A DNA stretch of 64,000 nucleotides. It comes from Cordilura impudica. Lineage: Eukaryota > Arthropoda > Insecta > Diptera > Scathophagidae. Positions 34,881 to 45,608 of this stretch are shown here, in pieces. The translations under genes and the position numbers were made by a program. The stretch's first letter is position 1; every line of letters begins with the position of its first letter. The stretch covers positions 104,294,480-104,358,479 of the forward strand of contig OY821519.1 in NCBI GenBank assembly GCA_963682025.1. The letters are read 5' to 3'. The notes beneath the pieces are model-generated. The model saw nothing but the letters and a program-made list of their open reading frames with translations, had not been told where the DNA came from and searched no databases.

Positions 34881-35150
34881 TTATGAAAATACACTATGAC
34901 ACTTTTAAAGAATTATTCAAAATTATATTAGGTAAACAATAAAAAAGTTACATATATAAATAAGTCAAACAACTAACATAAATAATGGTTAACAGTGAGC
35001 AAAATCAATTTCAGATGTAGATTTTAAGCAACAAGCACACCTTCTTTTCCTAGATCAGGTTCTTATATAGATATTTGCATTACATATTCTGAAAGAATAT
35101 AATACATTAAACTTTTGTACACAGTTTAATGTAGTATTTTCTTTAGATTA
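34881..35150 (+). pseudogene. LINE H endonuclease fragment, first copy
   Basis: Bases 34926-35150 match 40114-40334 closely in direct orientation. In the better reading of the second copy the region encodes KLKEWLTDSKINFRC and ATSTPSFPRSGSYIDICI, the C-terminal half of a LINE endonuclease. This first copy stops exactly at TTTAGATTA, where a CACTG-ended transposon copy begins at 35151; the second copy runs on past that point with AAATAGTGATCATAATGC (SDHNAIQ). So the transposon end interrupts the LINE here. Confidence 0.7.
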
Positions 35151-35780
35151 CACTGTGGAACAAATTCAGGTTAGCAAAAGATTGGTCGATTCTGAGAGTG
35201 AGGGGTGAAAACAGAGGCTAAATTGGAAGACTCGTATCGCGGCGTTTGTTTATGTTCGTTCGAATTTTTTTTAATCGACTTTCGAACTTTGCAGTCAAAT
35301 GCCGATTTTCAGCAGATTGTTTATATGGTTTTTTGGCTATAACTCGTCGACTAATTGATATTTTTTCAATCTGTAAAAGACAAATTATTGCTAAGGACCT
35401 GTGCAACAATCAAAATTTTTTAAAAAATTGATTTAGAAAATTTTTGTGGTGCTTATGAAGCAAAATGTTGGAAAAATTATTTTTTTTCATGCTTTTTGAA
35501 AATATTTTCCACAAAAATAAGTCTTTTTTGCTTTCAGTTTGATCTATAATATGCTTCTCAGTTTCTTCAATAAATTTCATTTGAAAAGAAAACAACCATA
35601 ATACAAAATTTGCGTTTTCCAGCTTAATATTTATTTACTTCTCATTTTTTATGTACCAATTTTGTTCAGTATTGGATTTGAAGAAACATTGAAAAAGAAA
35701 TTATAAAAAAATGAAAAAAAAACATATTTTTGAAATGTTAGTTATGAAAAGTTTTAAGTAAAAAAATTAAATAAATTTAA
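35151..35780. repeat. Partial copy of the CACTG-ended DNA transposon (left arm)
   Basis: Begins CACTGTGGAACAAATTCAGG and aligns over about 630 bp with 37284-37851, including CCGATTTTCAGCA, GGCTATAACTCGTCGAC and GTTTGATCTATAATATGCTT. The similarity stops just where the transposase coding region of the other copy begins. No right end was found for it nearby, so it is either deleted or part of a local duplication. Confidence 0.85.
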
Positions 35781-36640
35781 ACCACTATCACAAAAAAAAA
35801 ACTCATAAATGAAAAAATTCTTAAATCTACGAGTTTTTTGCTGTTCTCTAATTTCAATAAGAATATTTTTTCTCGTTTTACTTCACTTAGAAAAGGCTTT
35901 GTGAAATGAAAACAAATGCCCTTTTTTTTCTCCTAAGCAGGTCTTAAGAGATAAAAAACTAATTGATATTTAAACTCTAACATGTTTTTGATTGATCCTT
36001 GTCATTATCTTAAAAAATTAGACATTAATTTTATGAAAAAAAAAACGATTTTAAAAAACGTCTACATTTTTTGCTGATTTAAAAAAAAAACTCGTAATAA
36101 GTAGTCGATGTTAATAAAACACAATTTTTGCGATGATGCTATTCTATAACTATTATAAAAACTTTTTATTTACACAATCTATTTTCCATTATAATTCTTT
36201 CAATTATAACATAGATTCTTTATGCACTAATTATTGCAAATAAAGGAATTAAAAAATTTTTTTCATCAAATCACATATTTTTATTTTTTTTTGCATATGT
36301 TCGAAACAGTAGTGATGCCAGTCAAATCCAATTTATTTGAATATCGAAATTTTTTTGGTGATGGCCTAACTTTGTAAAAATAGAAAAGTCATTTTGAATT
36401 GAATTAAATTGAAGAACAAAACAATTAAATTAACAAATAAGTTGTTATTTAAAAAGAAAATATTTTTCTTTATACTTTTTCTATAAACTTAAGGAAAAAC
36501 ATGCACAAAATACTTAAAAGTTTTTTGTGAAACTGAGTAGAGAACTATATGGCACCTCGGTTTCTAGATAACACATGTTCTTAGCTCAAACATATCGTTC
36601 TTAACTCAAACATATGCTTCCATTAAATAAATAAAAAAAG
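35781..36640. other. AT-rich segment between transposon arm and LINE fragment
   Basis: No recognisable coding sequence. Near 36578-36616 a 20-bp unit (GTTCTTAGCTCAAACATATC and GTTCTTAACTCAAACATATG) is present twice in tandem. Confidence 0.4.
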
Positions 36641-36667
36641 TGGTTTCAAGAAACCCAATTTTCAATT

Positions 36668-37264
36668 TCATGTGATTTTAAATTCACTCTTATTCAAATA
36701 ATAACGTTTCAAGAACAGGGCTGAATCAGGCTGAAATTTCAACTCGGAATCAAAAATAACTCCAAAATGTTTAACTTCACCAACTCTCTCAAGAGTGACA
36801 TCAAATATAGTGTATTTATAAAAAACTGGATTATGACAATGAGTATATGACATAACGCAACATTTATCAATATATAAAACAAGTCTGTTTAAATCACACC
36901 ACTCTTTTAGTGATAACAAATCTTTTTGAAGCATAACTGAATGTGATATACTTGTAATATCAAATAATAATGGTTTACAAAATTGGAAACAGTCAGGTAA
37001 GTCAATTATAAAAATTAAAAATAATAATGGACCTAAATGTGTTCCTTGAGGAATACCAGAATATGCATTAATTACATTGTCCGTAAAGCACGTACTAATT
37101 TTAACTATAAATTTCCTATTCGTAAGAAAACTTTTAAAAAACTCCAATAAATTTCCATTAATACCAAATTGGTGAAGTTTTCCTAACAAAATATCATGAT
37201 TAACCGAATCAAAAGCCTTCGAAAAGTCAGTATATATCACATCAACTTGTTTTCTATTCTCCAT
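36668..37264 (-). pseudogene. LINE reverse transcriptase fragment with palm deletion
   Basis: An open 198-codon frame reads IYTDFSKAFDSVNHDILLGK, SGIPQGTHLGPLLFLIFIID and HFGVIFDSELKFQPD. Between CKPLLF and ISHSVMLQKDL the YADD box is missing although the frame is kept, so a short in-frame deletion removed the catalytic pair. It resembles the intact reverse transcriptase at 8-10.5 kb (DFSKAFDKVNHD, PQGSHLGPLLF) and is probably a related clade member. A TTTATTTATTTAATGG stretch near 36615 may be its tail on the minus strand. Confidence 0.72.
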
Positions 37265-37283
37265 AGAAACTATAATCTGATTA

Positions 37284-40110
37284 CACTGTGGAACAAATTC
37301 AGGTTAGCAAAGGGGTGAAAGTAAAGGCTAAATTAGAAGACCTGTATTGCGGCGTTTGTTTATGTTAGTTCGAATTTTTTTTTAATCGACCTTCGAACTT
37401 TGCAGTCAAATGTCGATTTTCAGCATATTGTTTATAAGGTTTTTGGCTATAACTCGTCGACTTATTGATACTTTTTCAATCTGTAAAAGCCAAATTATTG
37501 CCTACGCAACAGTTAAAATTTAAAAAAAAAATTTTGTGGCGCTTATGAAGCAAAATATTGGAAAAAACTAAAAAAAAAAAACTAAGTCTAATTCTTTTTT
37601 TGCTTTCTGTTTGATCTATAATATGCTTCTCAGTTTCTTCAATAAATTTCATTAGAAAAGAAAACAATCATAATACAAAACTTGCGTTTTCCAGCTTAAT
37701 ATTAATTTACTTCTCATTTTTCATGTACCAATTTTGTTCAGTGTTGGTTTTGAAGAAACATTGAAAAAGAAAATATAAAAATATGGAAAAAAATATATTT
37801 TTGAAATGTTGGTTATGAAAAGTTTTAAGTAAAAAAATTAAATAAATTTAATTAATGATTTGGCCAGTTGCCGTTTAGCAGGCGGCTGTGGATCAATATC
37901 ACTGCGCTCTCTAATATCTTGGTCATCGTCATCATCATCAGAAAGGTCGATAATTTCGTCCAACAGATATACTGCAATTTCATCTTTGTCTTCCCCTTCT
38001 TCCTCTTTTTCGTCGTCTTCCTCTTCTTCAAAGGTGTTTTTATACCGCCAACAAATTTCAGCGAGTATTGCGATTTATTGAGATTTCTTTCCTCTGTACC
38101 TGAAACGAAAATAGTTTTCAATCGTTAACAAGTTTAAATTGTGCACTCTGACAAAGATATTAGAAAAATCTAGGAATTCAAAATATGCACACTCTATAGT
38201 TACCTTATTTAAAATGGAAGCGCAGTTTGGTGATAACGTTCGCCTTGCTCATCAGATTCAGTTGGTAACTGTTGAGAGATCAAGATGCTGCCGCAAGAGA
38301 TGAATTTTGTACGACATATTAACCCCAATTTCATCGAAAGCTGCCAAAATGTTGTCAACAGATTGCCTATAGTTGTCTTTGCGTTATTTAGCCAAAAGTC
38401 CTTTAATGACTGCATTCAATGCGAGCCATGCATTTAATTCTCGGTCTGACAGAACTTGGTCAAAATCTTGACGACTCATTAGCTTCCGTATGTCGGGACC
38501 ATTAGCAACCCCTTCCTGAATTTTGGCGTTACTTAGTCTTGGGAAAATGTCCTTTAAGCGGTTGAACACTGCTGGTCTTTTTTCGATACATTTCAAAAAA
38601 TTTTTAGCAATGCCAAGTTTAATGTGGAGCAACGGCAACAAAATTTTCATTTCAGGAACAAGACTTTCATGTAGCCTATTCTCTTTAGGCCATTTCCGTC
38701 CAACGCGACTATTCCAGTTATGCTGTTTGTACTGGTTTCTTCCTTAAATACCTTCTCCGTATTGTGAATCCCAATCGCACAAAAAACTCGGATATTTTGG
38801 ACGGCCAGATGCTGTTAAGCCTGTAATCAATGAAACTATTTTGAGGTCGCAGAAAATGCGCCACTGGTGTTCATTACATTTGACTACCTCAAGAATGTGT
38901 TTCAAATTATCGAAATTTTCACTAATGTCAGTGCTATATGCAATGGGAACAAAAGGCATTCTATTTGTCTTTGCTTTCTTCCATTCAAAGTTTTATGGTA
39001 GTTGATACATCCATATCAATTTTCTTCTTGATGCGGGCTGTTGTCTAACCACATCATTGGTATACCAAAAGGCATAGCCTTCTTCTTTTCACTTTTCCAT
39101 TGCATACGAGTTGAATAGCAATTAACGCGAACTTTTTTTGGGGCATAGTTTACGTCAGTGATAAACTCTTGCGAGAAATATTGTTTATAGGCTTCCAAAA
39201 AAAAAATCACTCGCATTGCCACATTTTTCATCGCTTGCTATGAAACGTCCACAAACATTACAAAAATGGTCCACTTTATATTTTGGTTCCGACATTTTTA
39301 ATACAATTTATACTACACAATGTTTTTTTTTTTTTTTTTGTTATTTTTATGAAACCGATGCACTTAACTTAAATCAGTCAGAAAATGAAATAAGTCCAAA
39401 AAAATTAATAGCGAATTTTATCACGACCGAGCGAAAATTAAGAGACATCAGCTTCGGCTGAGTTTCGAATCTTAACTGAATCTTCATTTTTGAAATTAGT
39501 TCGCTTGTACGAAATAAAAAAAAATCGCTACCTGTGCGGTGGTTGAAAACAAAAAAGTTGTTTTACTAATTCCTAATTCTTGGAACTTCCCTTTTTAATT
39601 ACTTCTACCTAAATCGCCATTTATTAAATAGTTTTGGGATTTTTAACGCAAATTATCGTCTAAGACCAAAATCTTTTGGAATGGAATTTATTGAAGAAAC
39701 CGAGAAGCTTATTATAGAGCAAACATAAAGCAAAAAAGACTTAGTTTTGTGGAAAATATTTTCAAAAAGCACGAAAAAAAATAATTTTTCCAACATTTTG
39801 CTTCATAAGCACCACAAAAATTTTCTAAATGAATTTTTTTTAAAATTTTAATTGTTGCACAGGTCCCTACCAATAATTTGGCTTTTACAGATTGAAAAAA
39901 TATCAAATATCGACGAGTTATAGCCAAAAAAACCATATAAACAATATGCTGAAAATCGGCATTTGACTGCAAAGATCGAAGGTCGAATAAAAAAAAATTC
40001 GAACTACATAAACAAACGCCGCGATACGGGTCCTCTAATTTAGCCTCTATTTTCACCCCTCACTCTCAGAATCGACCTAACTTTTGCTAAAATGAATTTG
40101 TCCCACAGTG
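37284..40110 (-). mobile_element. 2.8-kb DNA transposon, CACTG ends, ~420-bp inverted arms
   Basis: Left tip CACTGTGGAACAAATTCAGG; right tip, inverted, CACTGTGGGACAAATTCATT. The arms pair over about 400 bp (37284-37680 against 39690-40110), with small indels. Both this copy and the partial one at 35151 are preceded by TTA; the right side here is followed by TTG. That is compatible with a 3-bp duplication that has mutated. CACTG tips and a 3-bp duplication fit the CMC group (Chapaev3-like) as I recall it; superfamily is inference. Encodes a broken transposase on the minus strand. Confidence 0.85.
37852..39295 (-). pseudogene. Transposase of the CACTG-ended element, broken
   Basis: Starts at ATG 39295 with a CNVCGRF zinc-ribbon-like motif, then MPFGIPMMWLDNSPHQEEN (39.05 kb), PFVPIAYSTDISENF (38.93 kb), WRIFCDLKIVSLITGL and PKYPSFLCDWDS (38.85-38.78 kb), LPLLHIKLGIAKNFLK (38.62 kb), FPRLSNAKIQEGVANGPDIR (38.52 kb), LNAWLALNAVIKGLL (38.42 kb) and SDEQGERYHQ (38.25 kb), ending with an acidic/basic low-complexity tail at 37852. 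I recall this block order from a widespread insect transposase-like family. CDLKI, LPPLHIKLG and SDE.GER are the strongest anchors, and the acidic residues there are likely catalytic. About five frameshifts. The tail contains an E/D-rich run whose plus-strand shadow is serine-rich. Confidence 0.78.
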
Positions 40111-40112
40111 TT

Positions 40113-41734
40113 GTATTAGGTAAGCAGCAAAAAAGTTACATAAATATATAAATCAAACAACAAACTTAAAGAATGGTTAACAGATAGCAAAATCAATTTT
40201 AGATGTTGATTTTACGCAACAAGCACACCTTCTTTCCCTAGATCAGGTTCTTATATTGATATATGCATTGCAGACTGCAGATTACATATTCCTAAAGAAC
40301 ATAATACATTAAACTATCTACAAACTTTAGATTAAAATAGTGATCATAATGCTATACAAATACACGCTTCTATGAATAATGAACATCAATAACTCACATT
40401 CATTCAAGAAAACTAAATATCTGAATACAATTATATGGCAACGAAATGGAAAAATTTTTAAAATAAAATAGTTCAAAAATTGAACAATTATACAATTCCG
40501 AACAATCGAAATCTATCGAACCCACAAATTTACTATCATATTAATAGACTTAATAGCATTATAGTTGAATCTGTAAAGGAAGCAATACATATATATAGAA
40601 ATTCAGATCCGTTTTCAAAAATAACTAATAAAATCATAAAAAAAACTTCAATAAGAAAAAAATTAATTTATTACAATAATTATAACACACAACAAGTTAC
40701 AACAAGTAAAATAGAACCCAAAGATTCGAAAGAAATATTCGAGGAAATAAAAAAGAATTTTAAAAATGCCTACTCCCTAACTTTGCAAAATATAAAAATT
40801 CCAAGAAATACAGAGCATTTGCTGAATAATGCAAGAATAGACCCAGACAGTTTATAAAAGGATAATTTAAACAACTTTGTAATGCAGGATCAAGAGCATA
40901 TGTTAGATACTGTTGGGTCCTTTTTAGAGACAGTTCATTCTTATAAACATATTGACATGGAAAATAATTCACAATAGTTTCCTTGAAACAAAATTGGTTT
41001 TTGAGAATGATTAAACAACCATTATAAATTTTAGCACTGAAATGATGTCAAATAATTTAAATGAATGACAGGCAAGATATTACTTTATTACAAAAGACAA
41101 AATAATGTATTGTTTTTCTAATTTAAGGGGTAAACTATCTTCAGGTATTGACAAAATCCCAAACATAGTATTAAAGAACATGCCTGAAATAATTATTTTG
41201 GAATATTGTAATCTATTGAATAATATGTTAAATAATTCTTTTTTTCGTAAAGAATGGAAACTAGCAAAAGTAATTTTATTACCAAAAAAGAGATAAAGAT
41301 CTCATTAATCCAAATAATCTACGGGCCATAAGTTTGCTTCCTAACATTAGTAAGGTATTTGAGATCTGTATCAATAAAAACATCACAAAATTTTGTAATG
41401 ACAGAAATTTGATAATTGAAAAGCAGTGTGAATTCAAATATAAACATTCAGCAATAAATGCCATAAATTTCCTTACATCTAATAGTAAGTGGAATTGGAA
41501 TAACAATTATGTACAGCTGCGTGTTTAACTGGCATGGAAAAGGTTTTTTATATCATCTGTATACCAGGACTTATTTCTAAATTAATTTCATTTTGATTGC
41601 CTTTGTATCAAATTATACTTATTTACAATATGATTTCTGATAAATCTTTTAAAGTTTTTCATCAGAAACATACCATCAAAAATATAGTTAAGATTATTAA
41701 TGGATTACAAGAGGGAACTGTTAACTCACCCATA
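40113..41734 (+). pseudogene. LINE H piece 1: endonuclease C-terminus to reverse transcriptase middle
   Basis: Endonuclease: ATSTPSFPRSGSYIDICIAD and SDHNAIQIHA (40.2-40.35 kb). Linker with KKNFKNAYSLTLQNIKIP (40.76 kb). Reverse transcriptase: KLSSGIDKIPNIVLKNMPE and EWKLAKVILLPKK (41.13-41.29 kb), LPNISKVFEICIN and EKQCEFKYKHSAINAI (41.33-41.46 kb), YNMISDKSFKVFHQK and GLQEGTVNSPI (41.62-41.73 kb). EKQCEFKY stands where E.QFGFR.. is usual, so even conserved residues have drifted. Multiple frameshifts. Ends exactly at the target duplication ACTCACCCATA. Confidence 0.78.
41724..41734. repeat. Target-site duplication ACTCACCCATA, left
   Basis: Eleven bases repeated exactly at 44161-44171, flanking the LOA-like LINE. 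In the host LINE they encode part of NSPI. Confidence 0.9.
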
Positions 41735-42101
41735 GATTAGGTTTAGATCAGTTTAGAAGTGGCTGCTAATCCAAAGGAAAAGCACACTTAGTCTCTGGGG
41801 TCCATTGTGATACCACGGAATGAATAGTGTTCCCCCCAGTCCCCACTGTGGAACCAGTTTGAGCTCCTGGTGAAGCCCCTGGTATATGAAATTTCCACAT
41901 TTGAGAGATTAGAGAGATCGTGAAGAAACGGCGATCCTAATGTTTAAAGTCTCGTTCTGGAGAGCGCTGGGAAATAGCCAAGGAAGATTTCTATGCTCTC
42001 CACCTCCTCCACATACATGCTGCTATGACAGAAGTCATTTGACAAGACCCTGAGGTGTTCAGTGTGTCTCCCTATGAGCCAGTGCCCAGTGATAACAGCA
42101 A

Positions 42102-42545
42102 CTACCGTTGAAGTCTCCCCACGGAGGAGTGATAGTAGCGCACTAACTCCGCTGGAACCCGTAAGGTAGTTCCCTGTCTTGCCAGCTCATCAGCTTTACA
42201 GTTTCCCGGTATATTCCTGTGCCCTGTGACCCATATGAGTCTGATATCGAACTGATTGGCCATCGCATTTAAAGACGTGTTGCAGTTATGGGTGGTTCCT
42301 TTTCTCAGGAACATTGACTCCAAGGATTCTACCGCGGCTTGACTATCAGCGTAGACGATGACTGCGGTTGTTGTCAGAATATTCCGACTCAACCAGTCAG
42401 CAACTTCCTTTATTGCCAGTACCTCCGCATGATATACACTGCAGTGGTCTGGCAACCTGCGAGCCAAATTTAGTCCAAGCTCCTTTGAACAGACTCCAAA
42501 ACCAACTTGGCCACACAATTTCGATCCGTCAGTGTAGATATTTAT
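42102..42545 (-). pseudogene. LOA-like RNase H domain
   Basis: YTDGSKLCGQVGFGV (about 42.54 kb), HAEVLAIKEVADWLS, VIVYADSQAAVESL and WVTGHRNIPGNCKADELARQ give the four acidic residues and the histidine of a type I RNase H. It would degrade the RNA template after first-strand synthesis. The frame is open from the D of YTDG to the stop near 42102, so this domain is nearly intact. Short C-terminal cysteine/histidine region (GHWLIGRHTEHL) continues in a shifted frame to about 42.0 kb. Confidence 0.85.
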
Positions 42546-42791
42546 GGAACGCCTGTTACCTGGAACCCTCCCAGACCAAGATCCCTGGTCGGTATTAGAG
42601 TGTTGTAGTGTCGATCGAATATACTCCTCGGAGTGGTGTAATCCACGTTCAATGGTAAGCTACTGTCGGTGAGGATCACTCCATGGCCACAATTATATCC
42701 ACGCCATTGTAGTGTGCTTCTTAGTCGAATGGCGATGAGGCCGCCGACTGCTTTCCTAATAGGTCCAACGGTATTAGGTGTGAGAGGATGT

Positions 42792-43211
42792 TCAAGACAT
42801 CCGAAGGTGTAGTACGGAGGGCCCGGTGATACGTATGGAAGCCATTCTCTCTACCCTTTCAGGAAGGTTGGTATTGGAGTCCTTCTCTAGAGCAGGCCAG
42901 CAAACCATGACCCCGTACAGCAGTATTGGGCGAACCACCGCTATGTAGATCCAGTGAGCAATTTTCGGGCTGAAGCCACATCGCTTACCAATGGCCTTTT
43001 TGCAGGAGAATAAAGCTATAGTCGCCTTTTTCGCCCTTTCTTCCAATTTACATCTGAAGTTCAGCTTTCTTTGCAGGAATACGCCAAGATACATGGTTCC
43101 ATAAGAGAAGGCGATTTCAGTACCATCAAGAGAAATAGGATCGAAGGTAGGTATTTTATACTTCCTTGTGAAAAGAACAAGTTCCATTTTAGTCGCACTT
43201 ACCCCCAGACC
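42792..43211 (-). pseudogene. LOA-like reverse transcriptase, thumb part
   Basis: Resumes at GLGVSATKMELVLFTRKYKI directly after the small insert, then SLDGTEIAFSYGTMYLGVFL, RKLNFRCKLEERAKKA and HWIYIAVVRPILLYGVMVCW. If the insert and one copy of the 9-bp duplication are ignored, the frame joins exactly with the palm part. This shows the host copy was intact over this stretch when the insert arrived. Confidence 0.85.
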
Positions 43212-43355
43212 TAAGTTAAATAAGGAGTAGATTACCGTATGAGCACGAGGATGTAGAGCGCACAACAAGCCGACTTTCTGGCTTAAGTGTATATCCGGGT
43301 AAAACGGATATGAGCTATGTGTATACATGGCTCCTCTTTTTCAACCTAACCTAAG
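43212..43355 (+). mobile_element. 144-bp (CCTAA)-tailed insertion, SINE-like or very short LINE copy
   Basis: Flanked by exact 9-bp duplications CCCCAGACC (43203-43211 and 43356-43364). It reads TAAGTTAAATAAGGAGTAGA ... TATCCGGGTAAAACGGATAT ... GTATACATGGCTCCTC ... CAACCTAACCTAAG. The same sequence, on the other strand, forms the 3' end of the RNase H LINE at 21.77-21.92 kb. So it is either an extreme 5' truncation of that LINE or a SINE borrowing its 3' end. It contains a TATCCGGGTAAAACGGATA hairpin. It interrupts the LOA-like reverse transcriptase. Confidence 0.85.
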
Positions 43356-44160
43356 CCCCAGACCGCAACTCCTCATGAGAGTCCCCTGTAGAATATCTCT
43401 AAGTGTGGATAGAAACTTCCCATTTACGGCTATGGCCACGTCATCAGCATAGGCGACAACGTTGCAGCCTTGTCCCTCCAACGAAACTAGCATTGAGTTT
43501 AGCGCTAAGTTCCATAGAATTGGTGACAGAACACCTCCCTGTGGCGTTCCCCTGTTCACAAATCGGGATACTAGAGTCGTTCCCAATTTAGACTTTATCC
43601 GCCTGTTGGCAAGCAGATTTCCAATCAGTGAGACGATCACGGAGTTCATTCCTAGACTAGATAGTGCCGCTATTATCGGGTCCTTTGTGATATTATGAAA
43701 AGCCCCTTCAATATCCGAAAAGGCTGTCATGGTGTATTCTCCTGCCGAGAGCTATTTCTCGACGGTACTTACAAGCTCGCGAAGAGCTATTTTGGTTGAC
43801 CTTTTCCGACAGCAGTTTAGGATCAATAACTTTTCGTAAGTAATAATCTATCATACGCTCCATTGTCTTCAATAAGAACGATGATATACTTATTGGTCTG
43901 AAGTCTTTTGGGACAGTGTGTGAACTTTTTCCAGCTTTTGGAATGAATACCACTTTTATCTCCCTCCACTTCAGGGTAATGTACGCTGAGTTGATACAGC
44001 AGGTGAAAAGCCTACATAGCCAAGGGGAAATGTAGTCCAAGACGTGCTGCAGTTCAGCTAGAATGATACCGTCAGATTTTGGAGATTTGTAAGGTTTGAA
44101 GCTTCTAATCGCCCAGGTCAGTGTTGGTATGTCGAGTATCTCCGAAGCAATATCCGTTGT
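43341..44160 (-). pseudogene. LOA-like reverse transcriptase, N-terminal and palm part
   Basis: SFKPYKSPKSDGIILAELQ (44.08 kb), REIKVVFIPKAGKSSH (43.95 kb), KDFRPISISSFLLKTMER (43.9 kb), then after a shift AFSDIEGAFHNITKDPII (43.72 kb), NRGTPQGGVLSPILWNLALN (43.53 kb) and VVAYADDVAIAVNGKF (43.45 kb). The catalytic aspartates in FSDIEGAF and YADD are present. Reading ends at CGLGL because a 144-bp insert interrupts the gene at 43355. One frameshift near 43.75 kb. Confidence 0.85.
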
Positions 44161-44520
44161 ACTCACCCATACTTTTTAATATATTTATATTGGACCTTTA
44201 ACATAATATAGAAGACATTACTTCCTTCGCAGATGATATAATCATATATCATGCTGACAACACAATTGAAGAAATTAAAGAAAACCTTCAAAAATCTTTC
44301 ACTATAGTTGAAAAGTTAACATTAGACTGGAAAATGAAATTGAACACTCAAAAGTGTGAAAAAGTTTTATTTAGACATCCAGTGGATAAATGCAGTAATA
44401 ATATAAAGAAGACCTAGAAATTGTTTGGTATTAAATCTTTTATAAATAACAAAAGCATACCAAATAAACAAGTTGTTATATATTTAGGACTATACCTTGA
44501 CAAATACTTATATTTTAATA
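44161..44520 (+). pseudogene. LINE H piece 2: reverse transcriptase catalytic box
   Basis: Begins with the second copy of ACTCACCCATA, then LFNIFILDL, SFADDIIIYHADNTIEEI (YADD changed to FADD, tolerated in some reverse transcriptases), WKMKLNTQKCEKVLF and VIYLGLYLDKYLYFNNH. Reading is continuous with piece 1 when the LOA-like insert and one duplication copy are removed. Cut at about 44520 by the segment with CACTCCCG at its edge. Confidence 0.8.
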
Positions 44521-44850
44521 ACCACTCCCGTGTACAATACATAATACACCATCCGTGTACAAAATGACCACATTCGTTGTCGATAGTGTACAGAACGCGT
44601 TTGTGGTCAAATTGTACACGCCGTTGTCAATTCTACAGCAAGTTACTGACAACGATATCATTGTTAAACCGACAACAAATGCGTACAAATTGACACCGAC
44701 ATGGTCTCGAAGTGACAACGTGTCGATGTTAAATTGACGTGCCACCATGCTGGATTTAAATTGACCCGGTGCCGGTTCTTAATTGACACCCTTCCGGTGT
44801 CGATTTGACACCATTCGTGGTTTCAACCGTTCCGTTCCCATTTCGTTTCC
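44521..44850. repeat. Subterminal motif array (CGTTGTC / GACAACG / AATTGAC)
   Basis: CGTTGTC occurs near 44576 and 44622, GACAACG near 44648 and 44713, and AATTGAC or close variants near 44697, 44735, 44757 and 44781. GTGTACA/TGTACAC words add further repeats. The opposite end (49.05-49.13 kb) shows CCGTTGTGAAAAAAATTAAC, TCCACAACCGTTGTCC and GCAACG. Density and two-strand placement argue for protein-binding repeats rather than coding sequence. Confidence 0.5.
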
Positions 44851-45437
44851 AATCTACCGTTTACAATCTACGTTAGTAATAAAAAAGGTTAAAATTGATT
44901 ATATTTTTGTTTTATAAACATATTTTATTCAATGAATGTTTACATTAATGAACTTTATTTAAATTAAATGTACTTTATTTAAATTAACTTAATTCTGAAA
45001 TAAATGTTTCTATTGTTCATATCATATAAGCGAAACGGAGGAGTTATAAAATCTAAAATTGGTATTAAGTAAGAAGTATTTTTTAATGAACCAACTTTAT
45101 AAGATTGCATATGAGAATCAAAATTTTTAATATTAACTTGATTACACAAAACATAAATAAAATAGAAAATAAAATTTTTAATTTTGCAGAGTTCAATTGA
45201 CGTTATGTTGGTAGCTATATAATAATTTGCATTACACAGAGTTCCCTTAAAGACAATATCATTAGAAACTTTGCAATTCTGTAAATCTAAATTCATACTA
45301 ATTTCTTAACAATACTCCTCATTTAATAAATTTACAGTCTTATATGAATTTTAACTAAGGATATAAATTATCTTCACAATTTAGCAAGAAGTTCTAAAAT
45401 CTAAATCCAGCCTTTATAGATATAGAATAACATGGGT

Positions 45438-45608
45438 TTAGTCTTCATCGATTTCAACAAGTTCGTTGTCAGGAAATTGCAGAAACATACGGCTTGCATC
45501 TGTACTAGTGGTTGTTAAAGAGTCTAAAAGCATTCGATTCTTTAAATTTTTGTTTTTATACTTTGCATACAGCTTTCCGCTTGCATTGTATTTTCCTTTT
45601 CGTGACAT
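45438..45608 (-). CDS. Small ORF, 56 aa, unrecognised
   Basis: ATG at 45608 to TAA at 45438. Begins MSRKGKYNASGKLYAKYKNK, strongly basic, and ends FPDNELVEIDED, strongly acidic. Such charge layout is not typical of random AT-rich frames. Inside the 4.6-kb insert, so it may be one exon or the surviving N-terminus of that element's gene. No homologue comes to mind; no function is proposed. Confidence 0.3.
   Translation of the reverse strand: MSRKGKYNASGKLYAKYKNKNLKNRMLLDSLTTTSTDASRMFLQFPDNELVEIDED

Larger units (their letters stand above)
41735..44160 (-). mobile_element. LOA-like LINE, 5'-truncated, nested inside LINE H
   Basis: 2,426 bp on the minus strand between two ACTCACCCATA copies. 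It begins in the N-terminal part of reverse transcriptase (5' truncation), then carries reverse transcriptase, thumb and RNase H, and ends with a non-coding 3' region near 41735 (TGATCTAAACCTAATC on minus). The reverse transcriptase-plus-RNase H layout with GTPQGGVLSP is characteristic of the LOA/I group. Its GC content is clearly higher than the surrounding DNA, as expected for a younger or different family. Confidence 0.88.

Noticed and set aside
37860..38081. Serine-rich plus-strand frame
   Set aside because: It is the complement of the acidic/basic tail of the minus-strand transposase; poly-Ser arises from Glu/Asp-Lys codon runs.
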